Notes: generated from the letters alone by a model not told the origin. Shown: positions 1 through 9,430, numbered from the stretch's first letter. The stretch: DNA of 64,000 bases from Chloroflexota bacterium (GCA_016861025.1 BOKO01000007.1:124001-188000); one strand, 5' to 3'. Numbers and translations: made by a program.

Positions 1-246
1 GATGAAGCGCCGTCCGCTGGCGCGCGGCTGCAGTGCAAGATTCGCTATAAGGCAAAGGCGGTCGATTGCATCGTCTATCCGCGGTCAGGTGAACGCGTCG
101 AGGTGCGCTTCGACGCGCCGCTGCGCGACATCACGCCGGGACAGGGCGCGGTCTTTTACAACGGCGACCACTGCCTGGGCGGCGGCGTCATTGCCCGCAA
201 CGAAGTCATGCTCGACGAACCGCTCGTCCAAACTCTCACCGCCTGA
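1..246 (+). CDS. mnmA: tRNA-specific 2-thiouridylase MnmA, C-terminal end (5' truncated by window)
   Basis: Only the last 81 residues are present, read from the first base of the window. The stretch 'ITPGQGAVFYNGDHCLGGG' is the conserved beta-barrel tail of MnmA, the cytoplasmic enzyme that thiolates U34 in the wobble position of tRNA Lys, Glu and Gln. The ATP-pyrophosphatase domain and catalytic cysteines lie outside the window. The identification rests on the tail motif alone but that motif is distinctive. Confidence 0.85.
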   Translation, partial: DEAPSAGARLQCKIRYKAKAVDCIVYPRSGERVEVRFDAPLRDITPGQGAVFYNGDHCLGGGVIARNEVMLDEPLVQTLTA

Positions 247-264
247 CACAACAAGGAGTTGACC

Positions 265-660
265 GTGATCGTAGGCACAGTGCGCGACATTTTGATCATC
301 TTTCTGGCGCTGACGAGCATCGCTGTTTGGGTGCTGCTCGGCATCTTGATCTGGCAAATCTGGCGGTTGACCAAGATGGTGCAGAGCGAGCTGAAGCCGA
401 TGATCGCCGACACAAAAGAGACCATCGCCACGGTGCGCGGCACGGCGAACTTCATGAGCGAAAACGTCGTCTCACCGGTAATCCAGACCAGCAGCCGCAT
501 GGCGGGTTATCGACGCACGGCGATGGCGCTCTTTGGTCAACTGCCGACCGGCGCTACAGCGTCGCCGCGCAGCAGTTCTTCAGCGGCTTTCAGCTCGACA
601 ACGAGCGATCTGCCGTCGGGCAATCCATCCAACCCAACACAAAGTCCGCCAACCACCTGA
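265..660 (+). CDS. small single-pass membrane protein, DUF948-like
   Basis: A GTG at 265 is preceded by GGAG at 255-258 with six-base spacing. The in-frame TTG at 259 is too close to that site, so GTG is preferred. The 131-residue product has one N-terminal transmembrane helix (about residues 8-30), then a charged amphipathic stretch with coiled-coil character ('MVQSELKPMIADTKETIATV'), and a Ser/Thr/Pro-rich low-complexity tail after residue 90. This layout resembles DUF948-type proteins, whose function is not settled. It follows mnmA by 18 bases and is probably cotranscribed with it. Confidence 0.65.
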   Translation: MIVGTVRDILIIFLALTSIAVWVLLGILIWQIWRLTKMVQSELKPMIADTKETIATVRGTANFMSENVVSPVIQTSSRMAGYRRTAMALFGQLPTGATASPRSSSSAAFSSTTSDLPSGNPSNPTQSPPTT

Positions 661-714
661 CGGTCACCTTTGCGGCGGCTCAATAAGTTAACCCATTGAT
701 AAAAGGAGACACTG

Positions 715-1806
715 ATGAGACTTTCAGGCTTGAACATGGGCGTCGGCGGACTGTCGCAGCTGTCGAACGCCGTGACGCGGTCGATCAGCGCCGAGAATCC
801 TGATGGACGCAAAGGCGGCGGACGTGCAACCGAGGGGACAGGCGCTATCGCCGCGCGTGAGTTGGGGCAGGGCTGGAAGATTTCGCCCTCGATCAACATT
901 TCCGGCAAGACAACCGTCACGCTCGCCGACATCGAAGGCCCTGGCGTGATCCAGCACATCTGGCTGACGGTGCATCCCACGGCATGGCGGCGGCTGGTCT
1001 TCCGCTTCTACTGGGACGACGAGCCGACGCCTTCGGTGGAAACGCCGCTCGGCGACTTCTTCGCCAACGGCTGGTGCGAACGGTGCAACATCACCTCGCT
1101 GGCGGTCGCCGTCAACCCGGCGGGCGGCTTTAACAGCTACTGGGAGATGCCCTTTCGCAAGCGGGCGCGCATCACAGTGGAGAATCTGTCGCCGGAGCCG
1201 GTCAACGGCTTCTATTACCAGATCACCTACGCGCTGACCGAGATCCCCGACGCGTCGGCGTATTTTCACGCGCAATGGCGGCGCAGCAATCCGCTCCCCT
1301 ACCAGACTGTGCACACGCTGCTCGACGGCGTGCAGGGACAGGGACATTATGTCGGTTCGTACCTGGCGTGGGGCGTCAACAACACCGGCTGGTGGGGCGA
1401 GGGCGAGATCAAGTTCTATCTCGACGGCGACGACGAGTGGCCCACGATCTGCGGCACCGGAACCGAGGATTATTTCGGCGGCGCCTGGAACTTCGAGTTT
1501 CCACCGGGACAATACGGCGTCTTCACGGGGCCTTACACCGGTCTGCCGCAAGTGATCAAACCGGACGGCCTCTATCGCAGCCAGCAGCGTTTTGGCATGT
1601 ATCGCTGGCACATCCTGGACCCGATCCGCTTTCAGCAAGACCTGCGCGTGACGATCCAGGCGCTGGGTTGGCGTGCGGCGCTGGAAGGCAAGCCGCGCTA
1701 CCTGCCGCTGCAAGATGACATTGCCTCGACTGCGTTCTGGTATCAGACCGAACCGCACGCGCCGTTTCCGGTCTTTCCGGATTTGAACGCATGTGAAGTG
1801 GTGTGA
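715..1806 (+). CDS. DUF2961 / glycoside hydrolase family 172 protein
   Basis: A 363-residue protein with the DUF2961 core: 'PGVIQHIWLTVHP' near residue 80, 'ETPLGDFFANGW' near 105, and the family's best signature 'GTGTEDYFGGAWNFEF' near 250. DUF2961 is now GH172, which includes alpha-D-fructofuranosidase, alpha-D-arabinofuranosidase and difructose-anhydride-forming enzymes. The acidic residues of the TEDYFGG motif are in the active-site region of the family. No signal peptide is seen, so a cytoplasmic enzyme is likely. AAAAGGAG at 702-709 is the ribosome binding site. The substrate cannot be read from sequence. Confidence 0.85.
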   Translation: MRLSGLNMGVGGLSQLSNAVTRSISAENPDGRKGGGRATEGTGAIAARELGQGWKISPSINISGKTTVTLADIEGPGVIQHIWLTVHPTAWRRLVFRFYWDDEPTPSVETPLGDFFANGWCERCNITSLAVAVNPAGGFNSYWEMPFRKRARITVENLSPEPVNGFYYQITYALTEIPDASAYFHAQWRRSNPLPYQTVHTLLDGVQGQGHYVGSYLAWGVNNTGWWGEGEIKFYLDGDDEWPTICGTGTEDYFGGAWNFEFPPGQYGVFTGPYTGLPQVIKPDGLYRSQQRFGMYRWHILDPIRFQQDLRVTIQALGWRAALEGKPRYLPLQDDIASTAFWYQTEPHAPFPVFPDLNACEVV

Positions 1807-1840
1807 GGAGAGCAGATCGGAGGGCAAAGGGGGAAAACCA

Positions 1841-2133
1841 ATGACATCCGCCGAACGTTCCAAGAAAATCGAAACCTATAGTGCAGCATACGATCTCCTG
1901 ATCGCAGCGCTCACTCGTTTTCCGCAAGAGATGGGGCAATTTCGCCCTGCGCCTGACCGCTGGACGATCCATGAGAGCATCGTGCATATCGCCGATAGCG
2001 AGGCGAACAGCTACGTGCGCTGCCACCGCGCTTGCTGGCCGAGCCAGGCAGCGCGGTGATTGGCTACGACGAAGCCGGGTGGGCGCATGCTGATGGCCGG
2101 CCCGCCATCATTTACACAAAGGAGGAGAGTTGA
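1841..2133 (+). pseudogene. DinB-superfamily protein remnant, frameshifted and truncated
   Basis: The first 65 codons read as a DinB-like four-helix-bundle start ('PAPDRWTIHESIVHIADSE', with the first metal-ligand-type histidines). The frame then runs into an unrelated tail and stops at 2059. In the frame one base over, sequence from about 2029 continues naturally ('LLAEPGSAVIGYDEAGWA') and stops at 2133. A one-base indel near 2025-2035 therefore broke the gene. Even after repair it would be about 97 residues rather than the usual 150-170, so the C-terminal half is also lost. The restored stop overlaps the ATG of the next gene. Confidence 0.7.
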
Positions 2134-2528
2134 TGCAGGCGACAGGCGAATTCAACGTTGATCTGCGACCGCTGGAATCCTACGCACAAGGCAACGCAGG
2201 CGTCAAGCTGAGCCGATTTTCGATCGATAAGACCTTTACCGGCGACCTGATGGCGACCAGCCGCGGTGAGATGATCAGCGCTGTCACCACCGTTGCCGGT
2301 TCGGCAGGTTACGTCGCGATCGAGCAAGTGATGGGGACATTGCACGGTAAAAGCGGCTCGTTCGTCCTTCAACATTCGGCGACGATGGCGCGCGGCGAAA
2401 GTCAACTCGTGCTGCAAGTCGTTCCAGACTCCGGCGCCGGCGAACTGGCCGGGCTGTCCGGCTCGATGAGTATCCGCATCGAAGGTGGTAAACACTTCTA
2501 TGTGTTCGAGTATGAGATCGGGAAATGA
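2133..2528 (+). CDS. DUF3224 domain-containing protein
   Basis: A 131-residue protein matching DUF3224 throughout, with 'GTLHGKSGSFVLQHSATM' in the middle and 'VVPDSGAGELAGLSGSMSI' towards the end. The family is a small beta-barrel of the allene-oxide-cyclase-like type with no assigned reaction. The start is set by GGAGGAG at 2121-2127, five bases before ATG 2133. The TTG at 2130 overlaps the decayed upstream frame and is not needed. A GC-rich hairpin follows at 2605-2636. Confidence 0.8.
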   Translation: MQATGEFNVDLRPLESYAQGNAGVKLSRFSIDKTFTGDLMATSRGEMISAVTTVAGSAGYVAIEQVMGTLHGKSGSFVLQHSATMARGESQLVLQVVPDSGAGELAGLSGSMSIRIEGGKHFYVFEYEIGK

Positions 2529-2604
2529 CTGCCTTCGGTCAAGTTATCATCCTGAACTGAGCACACGTGAATGCGTCGAGCTGGTTCGCCAACCTCTGTT
2601 GGCT

Positions 2605-2636
2605 CGCCGCCGACGGCATTTGCACAGTTGGCGGCG
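2605..2636 (+). terminator. candidate hairpin terminator after the DUF3224 gene
   Basis: CGCCGCCGAC at 2605-2614 pairs with GTTGGCGGCG at 2627-2636 (one G-U pair) around a 12-base loop. Only a short, interrupted T-run (CTTTA) follows, so Rho-independent termination is possible but not strong. Confidence 0.4.
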
Positions 2637-2655
2637 GCTTTACATTGATTCGGCC

Positions 2656-2684
2656 TTGAACAGCAGCCATCCTTATGCTACACT
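2656..2684 (+). promoter_or_regulatory. rsfS promoter
   Basis: TTGAAC at 2656-2661 and TACACT at 2679-2684 are separated by exactly 17 bases, a good sigma-70-type pair. The predicted transcript start near 2691 leaves a leader of about 65 bases before rsfS. Confidence 0.6.
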
Positions 2685-2745
2685 TCACGCATAGCACATC
2701 TGTATAGCAGGATGCCGTGACAGTTTTTATTTCTTTTTTCTCTAC

Positions 2746-2751
2746 AGGAGG
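2746..2751 (+). promoter_or_regulatory. ribosome binding site that points to a CTG start
   Basis: AGGAGG at 2746-2751 lies six bases before CTG 2758-2760 and 15 bases before the first conventional start, TTG 2767. The spacing favours CTG as the rsfS start codon. Confidence 0.6.
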
Positions 2752-2757
2752 CAACAT

Positions 2758-3111
2758 CTGGAAAGCTTGCAACTCGCCCACCAGCTTGTGGACATTATCG
2801 AGCAGAAACAGGCAACTAATATTGTGCTGCTCGACGTTCACGAGCAGACTTCCCTCGCCACCTACTTCATCCTCGCTACTGTAGACAACGAACGCCAGGC
2901 AAAAGCCATCGAAGACGACCTGCTGGAGAAGCTCAAGCTGCAGCAAAACCTGCGCCCGTTGAGCGTCGACGGCCTCGACGGGCAGGGCGGCGGCTGGTCG
3001 ATCCTCGACTACGGCGACGTGATCGTTCATCTGCTCACCGAAGAGATGCGCCGCTATTACCGGCTCGAAGAGCTGTGGAGCAAGGCGCACGTCGTTGCGA
3101 AGATGTTCTGA
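2758..3111 (+). CDS. rsfS: ribosomal silencing factor RsfS
   Basis: RsfS (RsfA/Iojap family) binds ribosomal protein uL14 and blocks 30S-50S joining under nutrient limitation. The 117 residues carry 'IVLLDVHEQTSLATYFILAT' near 20 and 'GWSILDYGDVIVHLLTEEMR' near 82, both family signatures. Reading from CTG 2758 gives an N-terminus M-E-S-L-Q-L-A, which fits the conserved start of the family. TTG 2767 would remove the E-S residues and leave the Shine-Dalgarno sequence too far away. The gene has its own promoter and no close downstream partner. Confidence 0.9.
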   Translation: MESLQLAHQLVDIIEQKQATNIVLLDVHEQTSLATYFILATVDNERQAKAIEDDLLEKLKLQQNLRPLSVDGLDGQGGGWSILDYGDVIVHLLTEEMRRYYRLEELWSKAHVVAKMF

Positions 3112-3203
3112 AACCGGCGCCATCAACCCAAATTGGATGCTCAACGCCGATCTCAATCGAGATCAGCAAGGTGTTCGCGTATGGCGTCGATGCCGGAGGA
3201 TGC

Positions 3204-5006
3204 TTATCTGATCTCCTTCAACATTGGGATGAGTTTGTACTTGCGGGCGTGGAGGTCGAGCAGGTTGTTCAGGTAACTCTGCCACTCCGCCAGGCGGTTG
3301 TGTTGGGCGTAGATCGTGCGGGCGCGGCGCAGCCAATCCGCGGCGTTGGCATAATGTTTGGCGTCGCCGTTGTTCATGATTCGCTCCGCCTGTTGCTTGC
3401 AGCGCCTGACGCCCCAATCCGGATACTCGGTGCGCGTCGCTTCAATGACGCGCACCAGCTCGATGTCAAACCCGCCCCTTTTGTCCACCACCTGCATCGC
3501 TTCGGCCAGCATGTGTTCATGGAGATAAATTTCCACAGCGGTGTAGGCGTTGGAACGGGCAAGATCTTCGAGCAGCTCCGGCTTCAGCGCACTCCAGCGC
3601 TCACCGGCGATGCTTTCGACGGTCTGATAATCGGCGAGCTGGTGCGATTTGAGGAAGGCGATCCGGGCGGCGCGCACTGCCAGGTCGGCGTCTCCCTGCG
3701 CCTGCGCACGCGGTGCAAGCCAGCGCGCCAGATTCTCCATGCCGTAGGGATAGGTCGAATCCAGACCATGTGCGGCGACGTCCAGCGCCTCGGCGCGACG
3801 CCCTTGCGCGTCCAATAACCCGGCAATCAACAGCACCTCACTGGGATCCGAGAGGATTGCGTTTGCCTCGGCGACTGTGCGTGCAACCTCGCCGAGTTCG
3901 AGCAGCTTGGTTAGGTAGAGCACATGCTGTCCTTCAGCCTGCGCCAGATTCAGGAACTCCTCGATGCGACCCTGGCGCTCCAGAATGCGCAGCCGCGCCA
4001 GCGCAAGCTGATCCGCCCATATCGGCGCTTCGTCTTCCCATGCACCCTTCTCAGTGATAGTTCCCTGCATGGCCGCCACCAACGGCGGATAATCCCATCC
4101 CTGTTCAAGCGCTGCATCGGAGATGGCAAGCCCCATCGTCGCATCCTCCCACTCATCAATGCGAGCGCGCCACGCCTTGCGTTCGGCGGACGTGAGCGGC
4201 AGACTGAGCAGGCTTTCGGCTAACAGGGCGTCGATCTCGCCGGATGCTTCGTCGAAGGCGTTCTTGTTAGCTTCGTACACCCACTCTTCCAGATCGGCGA
4301 TGCATTCGCCCCATTCTTCAATCACACCGCTAAGCAACGTTGCGGCGCCTGCCGGGTCGCCGCGGTTTAACAGTGCTTCCGCAGCCTGAATGGCTGGTTC
4401 GAGAATGGCGCCGGCGTCGATGTAGAACTCTTCGTATTCATCGTAGTAGTAGCTACGACGACCGCCGCCACCTCCGCCGCTTGCAGCCTTGCGAAAAGTG
4501 CGGCGCATGTCGCGCCGCAGGGTTTCGATATCGACGAGCGGCGTGGGTGGAAGACCACCGGATGGAGACGTCACTGACGATGCGCGACGCAGAGAGGCGA
4601 CCTCAGATTCGATGTCGGCGGCAAGGCGCGGATTTTCGGCGACGATGTTTGCGATGATCTGGCGTAGTTGCGCCTCATTCAATCCGTTTAACAACGTATG
4701 TACGTCGGGTTTGTCCTCGATGCTTTCTGTATCATTCAAAACCGCCAGCAGCACAGCTACGATGTGCTTGCAATAGCCGCCATAGTCGTAGGGGCATGTG
4801 CAGTCGGCGCTGTCAATGCCGCCGTCCGCATCGAGTTTGACAGTGACTTCATACGGTTCATAGTCGCTGCCCTCGACTTCGGCGGTGATCAAGGCGCCGC
4901 GACCGATGACCTTCAACACAGCGCCATCGTTGTAGTAACTCACCCCACGGCTGAAGGATTGCGCCGATGCGCCTGCCCGGATGTCTGCTTCGGTGAAGGT
5001 CGGCAT
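3204..5006 (-). CDS. SWIM zinc-finger domain protein with helical repeat region
   Basis: A 600-residue cytoplasmic protein. Near the N-terminus is a SWIM motif: C69, C71, C79 and H81 in 'DCTCPYDYGGYCKHIVAVLL' (CxC-x7-CxH). A glycine run followed by a tyrosine-rich acidic stretch lies near residues 175-195. The rest is alpha-helical with TPR-like repeats. SWIM domains bind DNA or protein, and in bacteria often sit beside SWI2/SNF2 helicases, but no helicase is adjacent here. The start at 5006 is chosen because GGAG lies nine bases upstream; a longer frame to 5045 lacks a site. Confidence 0.8.
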   Translation of the reverse strand: MPTFTEADIRAGASAQSFSRGVSYYNDGAVLKVIGRGALITAEVEGSDYEPYEVTVKLDADGGIDSADCTCPYDYGGYCKHIVAVLLAVLNDTESIEDKPDVHTLLNGLNEAQLRQIIANIVAENPRLAADIESEVASLRRASSVTSPSGGLPPTPLVDIETLRRDMRRTFRKAASGGGGGGRRSYYYDEYEEFYIDAGAILEPAIQAAEALLNRGDPAGAATLLSGVIEEWGECIADLEEWVYEANKNAFDEASGEIDALLAESLLSLPLTSAERKAWRARIDEWEDATMGLAISDAALEQGWDYPPLVAAMQGTITEKGAWEDEAPIWADQLALARLRILERQGRIEEFLNLAQAEGQHVLYLTKLLELGEVARTVAEANAILSDPSEVLLIAGLLDAQGRRAEALDVAAHGLDSTYPYGMENLARWLAPRAQAQGDADLAVRAARIAFLKSHQLADYQTVESIAGERWSALKPELLEDLARSNAYTAVEIYLHEHMLAEAMQVVDKRGGFDIELVRVIEATRTEYPDWGVRRCKQQAERIMNNGDAKHYANAADWLRRARTIYAQHNRLAEWQSYLNNLLDLHARKYKLIPMLKEIR

Positions 5007-5032
5007 ACGCGTTGTTCTCCTGATTTTTGTGT

Positions 5033-5053
5033 CAACAACTATCAACTATCAAC
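5033..5053. repeat. short heptamer repeat (CAACTAT unit)
   Basis: Two CAACTAT units flanked by partial ones (CAACAA... and CAACG). It has the same 7-base period as the larger repeat families of this window but is a single short copy. It lies between the SWIM gene start and its promoter. Confidence 0.4.
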
Positions 5054-5067
5054 GCTGCGTCGCACCA

Positions 5068-5096
5068 ATTGTACAGAGGGAACCAGAGAAATCCAA
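5068..5096 (-). promoter_or_regulatory. promoter of the SWIM-domain gene
   Basis: On the minus strand TTGGAT (5096-5091) and TACAAT (5073-5068) are 17 bases apart. The predicted start near 5061 gives a leader of about 55 bases. Confidence 0.5.
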
Positions 5097-5203
5097 TCTT
5101 GACCCCAAACCCCGGAAGACATACCATTATTGACATCTCAATAGACCGGTCGCCGGATTCTCCCTATCGTTGCGGGGGGATAGAGAAGAAACGGACTCAG
5201 TTC

Positions 5204-5829
5204 ATGCAGACACAATCCATTCCAGAGCAGATCGTCCATGTTGCGCGGCTGATGTTCGAGCGGCGGCTGACCGATATGGCGGGCGGCAATATCAGCGTGC
5301 GCGATGGCGACAATCTCTACATCACCCCGCGCTTTGCCGGCAGCAAGCAGCACTGGCGCCTTGCCGCCGATGAAATTCTCTGTGGCCCAATTGCAGGCGA
5401 CGCCATGCTGCAGCAGCCGCGCTTCTCGCGCGAAGGCAAGGCGCATCTCGCCATCTACCGCGCCTTTCCCGATGTTGGCGCGGTGATTCATGCCCATCCA
5501 TTTCATGTGCTGCCCTTTTGTGTGGCCGGCCGTGCGATCGAGCCGGTGTTGGAGGCCACCCAGAAATTCGGGGTGACGCCGGTGGTTCCCTTTGCACCCG
5601 CGCACAGCGAGCATCTCGCCCGCTTTGTCGTCGAGGGATTGGCCGGACGCGAAGCCAGCATCCGCAAACAGGCGGCGGCGGTGCTGCTGCCCAAACATGG
5701 CATTATCGTCGCCAGTCTTGACCTGCTGGCTGCCATCGACGCGCTCGAACGTATCGACTGGAACGCCTGGTGCATCCTCAGCCAGGGCATGATGCCGGCG
5801 GCGCCGATTGCCTACGATCCGGTGCTGCC

Positions 5830-5833
<4 letters not shown>
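5204..5833 (+). CDS. class II aldolase/adducin family protein
   Basis: A 209-residue protein of the FucA/RhaD/AraD fold. Zinc ligands are seen as H96 and H98 in 'HAHPFH' and H165 in 'LLPKHGII'; 'MAGGNISVR' near residue 25 is the phosphate-binding loop region. The family cleaves sugar 1-phosphates to DHAP plus an aldehyde, or epimerises pentose phosphates. The conserved glutamate (E77, in 'SREGKAHL') is present, so aldolase chemistry is plausible. The stop overlaps the start of the kinase gene by four bases, so the two are translationally coupled. The substrate is unknown. Confidence 0.85.
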
Positions 5834-6765
<932 letters not shown>

Positions 6766-6797
6766 GAGGTTGATATTCGCCTCAAAGTCGACGGCAG

Positions 6798-7727
6798 ATG
6801 AACGGACCAGGAGAACATTCACAATATCAGGATGCGACTGTCGCCATGCTCATCGATTGGGGCAGCGCTCATAGCCTTGTCCGCGCCATTCTGCTCACCA
6901 GCACGCGGGCGATCCCCAACGCCCCCGTTGACATCTTGTCCGACTATGATGTGATCCTGGTTGTGCAGGACATTCAGCCGTTTGTGCTTGACCGCACCTG
7001 GCTAAACGATTTTGGCGAAATCCTTGTCGTTTACTGGGACCCGATTCATTCCAACACAACCTTTGGGATCGATCAATGCGGCAACGTGACACAGTATGCC
7101 AGCGGTCTTAAGATCGATTTCACCCTCTGGCCGGTCGAACTGTTCCAGCAGATTGTGGCCGCTCCCGTGCTCGACGCCGAACTAGACGCAGGCTACCGCG
7201 TGCTGCTTGACAAAGACCGCCTCACCGACGCCATGCCCGCACCGACGTACACTGCTTATACGCCCAAACCGCCGTCGTCGGAGGCGTATCTGAGCATCAT
7301 CAACGACTTCCTGAGCAGCGCCCCGTATGTCGCCAAATGCCTCTGGCGCGATGACCTTTTCCCTGCCAGGTGGTGTCTGGAAGCCGATATGAGACACCCC
7401 TTTCTGCGTCAGATGCTCGAATGGCGCATCCAGATAGAGCATGGCTGGTCGATTCCTATTGGAAATCTGGGCAAAGGATTGAAAAAACATCTGGCGCCCG
7501 AGTTGTGGGCGGAGGTTGAACAGACATTCACCGGTGCGGACATTGCCGACAACTGGGCGGCGCTTATCAACATGATGGCGCTGTTTCGCCGTGTTGCACG
7601 CGAGGTCGGCGATCATTTCGGCTACGTCTATCCTGAGGAACTACATCAACGCGTGTGCGCGTATGTTCAGGAGATACAACGACTGGAGCGCCCCCAGGCC
7701 AAGCCGCTGCGACAACAGCAGCCCTGA
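6798..7727 (+). CDS. AadE-like aminoglycoside 6-adenylyltransferase family protein
   Basis: A 309-residue protein of the streptomycin (ANT6) adenylyltransferase family. The nucleotidyltransferase loop reads 'TSTRAIPNAPVDILSDYDVI' near residues 37-57: the usual G-S-R is T-S-T-R here, while the metal-binding D-x-D of 'SDYDV' is kept. 'LKIDFTLWP' near residue 110 supplies the third acidic residue. The C-terminal helical domain (GNLGKGLKKHL) matches the family. Many chromosomal members are not resistance genes, so resistance cannot be assumed. No Shine-Dalgarno site is evident at ATG 6798. Confidence 0.8.
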   Translation: MNGPGEHSQYQDATVAMLIDWGSAHSLVRAILLTSTRAIPNAPVDILSDYDVILVVQDIQPFVLDRTWLNDFGEILVVYWDPIHSNTTFGIDQCGNVTQYASGLKIDFTLWPVELFQQIVAAPVLDAELDAGYRVLLDKDRLTDAMPAPTYTAYTPKPPSSEAYLSIINDFLSSAPYVAKCLWRDDLFPARWCLEADMRHPFLRQMLEWRIQIEHGWSIPIGNLGKGLKKHLAPELWAEVEQTFTGADIADNWAALINMMALFRRVAREVGDHFGYVYPEELHQRVCAYVQEIQRLERPQAKPLRQQQP

Positions 7728-7756
7728 CAGGCATCGACGGAAATTGCTGGTGCGCT

Positions 7757-8059
7757 ATGTTTATGACCATCGAGTTTGAAGGCGTTATTTTTCATTGGCG
7801 TGGGCCTGCGCCTTTTCTCTTCGTTGCTATTCCAGAAGAGCCGAGTCTCGACCTGAAGGCGATTTCCGCCAGGGTGACATACGGCTGGGGCGTGATTCCG
7901 GTGCGCGCCCGCATTGGCGAGACGGAGTGGAAGACTTCACTGTTTCCCAAAGAAGGGCGCTATCTTGTCCCCATCAAAAAGAGCGTTCAACAAGCGGAGC
8001 ATCTTGGCGAGGGTGACTACGTGAGCATTCGGATCGAGATCGATGATCCCGAAGGGTAG
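7757..8059 (+). CDS. DUF1905 domain-containing protein
   Basis: A 100-residue beta-barrel-type protein. 'ARVTYGWGVIPVRARIGETE' followed by 'TSLFPKEGRYLVPIKKSVQ' are the recognisable DUF1905 strands. Function is unknown; the domain is often fused or adjacent to YdeI/OmpD-associated proteins. ATG 7757 begins the conserved region; an in-frame ATG two codons later is an alternative. It begins 29 bases after the AadE-like gene. Confidence 0.75.
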   Translation: MFMTIEFEGVIFHWRGPAPFLFVAIPEEPSLDLKAISARVTYGWGVIPVRARIGETEWKTSLFPKEGRYLVPIKKSVQQAEHLGEGDYVSIRIEIDDPEG

Positions 8060-8073
8060 ATCGCCAGTCCTGG

Positions 8074-8304
8074 TTGTTTGATTGCGGAGGGGGTCTGTAC
8101 GCATGGATTCCGCACATCAAAGCAAGTGGGAAAATGCCGAAGTCGTTGATGAACATGCTTTGGGCTTTGGCAGCGCTGCTGGCTTCCCTGATTGCCTGTC
8201 ATTACATCCTGATCGTTCCTGAAGAGAGGTATCTGGCGGCGAAGTTCGGCGAAGAGTACGCAGCCTACGCAACTACGGTGCGCCGCTGGCTCGGTCGTCG
8301 ATGA
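8074..8304 (+). pseudogene. C-terminal stub of an isoprenylcysteine-carboxylmethyltransferase-like membrane enzyme
   Basis: The frame ends with 'PEERYLAAKFGEEYAAYATT' and then VRRWLGRR, the typical end of ICMT/PEMT-type small membrane methyltransferases, preceded by one hydrophobic helix. The family is normally 150-200 residues with four or more helices and an SAM-binding N-terminal part. None of that is found upstream, where DUF1905 ends 14 bases earlier. It is therefore probably a deletion remnant. A short standalone protein from ATG 8134 cannot be excluded. Confidence 0.55.
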
Positions 8305-8409
8305 CCAGGCCAGCGACGCATCACAGAATCGGCGCCAGAATCTCTTCGTCCTGAACTCACGCCAGCGATAGAAGGACGGCGACTAATTCATTCGAGGGAC
8401 TTTCTTGCG

Positions 8410-8449
8410 GCGCTATATTACCACCTTACTTGGTGATATAATCGCGCGC
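8410..8449 (+). promoter_or_regulatory. extended -10 promoter in a dyad, placed for leaderless transcription of the CHAT gene
   Basis: TGATATAAT at 8434-8442 is an extended -10 element. Seven bases separate its end from ATG 8450, so transcription would begin at or next to the start codon. No Shine-Dalgarno sequence is present. The -10 lies in an imperfect inverted repeat, GCGC-TATATTACCA against TGGTGATATAATC-GCGC (8410-8447), which could be an operator. Confidence 0.5.
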
Positions 8450-9430
8450 ATGACCGCACTCACCTACCTGGATTTTGATCTGCAAATCGACGAAGTGGGC
8501 GATGCCAGCTATCGCGCTGCTGTGCTGACTTCACCTGCCGGACAGGCGGAGGCGGTTTTCGATTTGCCGTTTTCCGCCCTGGAGATTGAAAACTTCTTTT
8601 TGCGCACTGGGCGTCCACGCCAGGGAGTGCGCCGCGTCAACTCGCCGGAGATGAACGAGGCGCGCAAGTTTGGCGGCAGGTTGTATGAAGCCGTCTTTCA
8701 GGGCAACCTGCACGCATGTCTGCTGCGCAGCATCGATTATGCCGAACAGCGCGAACAGGGCATCCGGCTGCGGTTGCGGCTGCCGCCGTCCTTGATGGAA
8801 CTGCCGTGGGAATATCTCTATGATCCGGCGCGGGAGCGCTTCCTGGTGCATTCGACGATCACACCGGTCGTGCGCTATCTCGACCTGCCGCAAAGCCCCA
8901 AGCCATTGACGGTGGCGCTGCCGCTCAAGGTGCTGGTGGTGATCGCCAGCCCACAGGATTATCAGCCGCTCGATGTCGAGGCGGAGTGGCGGAAAATCCA
9001 CACCGCAGTCGCATCGTTGGAAGCGCAGGGTTTGTTGCAGTTGACGCGCCTGCCGCTGGAAAACCAGCAGGGCGCCACTCTGGCGGCGCTGCAAAAACAA
9101 CTGCGCAGTGGGCAGTTTCATATCTTCCATTTTGTCGGGCATGGAGGCTTCGATACACAGACGCAGAGGGCGTGCTGCTATTCGAAGCCGACGATGGGCG
9201 CAGCCGTCTGGTCAGCGGCAACTATCTCGGCACGTTGCTGCACGATCACCAATCGCTGCGGCTGGCGCTCCTCAACGCCTGCGACGGCGCCCGCACCGCG
9301 CAAAGCGATCCCTTTGCCGGCGTGGCGCAGCAACTGGTGCGCCAGGGCATCCCCGCAGTCATCGCCATGCAGAACGAGATCACCGACGACGCGGCCATCC
9401 GACTTGCCCATGAATTCTACGATGCGCTGA
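8450..9430 (+). CDS. CHAT-domain protein, 5' portion of a frameshifted gene
   Basis: The first about 235 residues form the N-terminal part of a CHAT (caspase-like) peptidase module. 'LELPWEYLYDP'-like sequence ('LMELPWEYLYDPARERFLVH') is near residue 125, and the catalytic histidine is residue 231 in 'FHFVGHGGFD'. After D235 (codon 9152-9154) this frame becomes nonsense and stops at 9430, while the neighbouring frame continues the CHAT domain. ATG 8450 is preferred over TTG 8405 because conserved sequence begins there and a -10 element ends seven bases before. CHAT proteases act in signalling and defence, cleaving partner proteins. Confidence 0.8.
   Translation: MTALTYLDFDLQIDEVGDASYRAAVLTSPAGQAEAVFDLPFSALEIENFFLRTGRPRQGVRRVNSPEMNEARKFGGRLYEAVFQGNLHACLLRSIDYAEQREQGIRLRLRLPPSLMELPWEYLYDPARERFLVHSTITPVVRYLDLPQSPKPLTVALPLKVLVVIASPQDYQPLDVEAEWRKIHTAVASLEAQGLLQLTRLPLENQQGATLAALQKQLRSGQFHIFHFVGHGGFDTQTQRACCYSKPTMGAAVWSAATISARCCTITNRCGWRSSTPATAPAPRKAIPLPAWRSNWCARASPQSSPCRTRSPTTRPSDLPMNSTMR

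Noticed and set aside
6798..7727. Calling the AadE-like gene an antibiotic-resistance determinant
   Set aside because: The G-S-R loop is altered and chromosomal members often have other roles; there is no mobile context.
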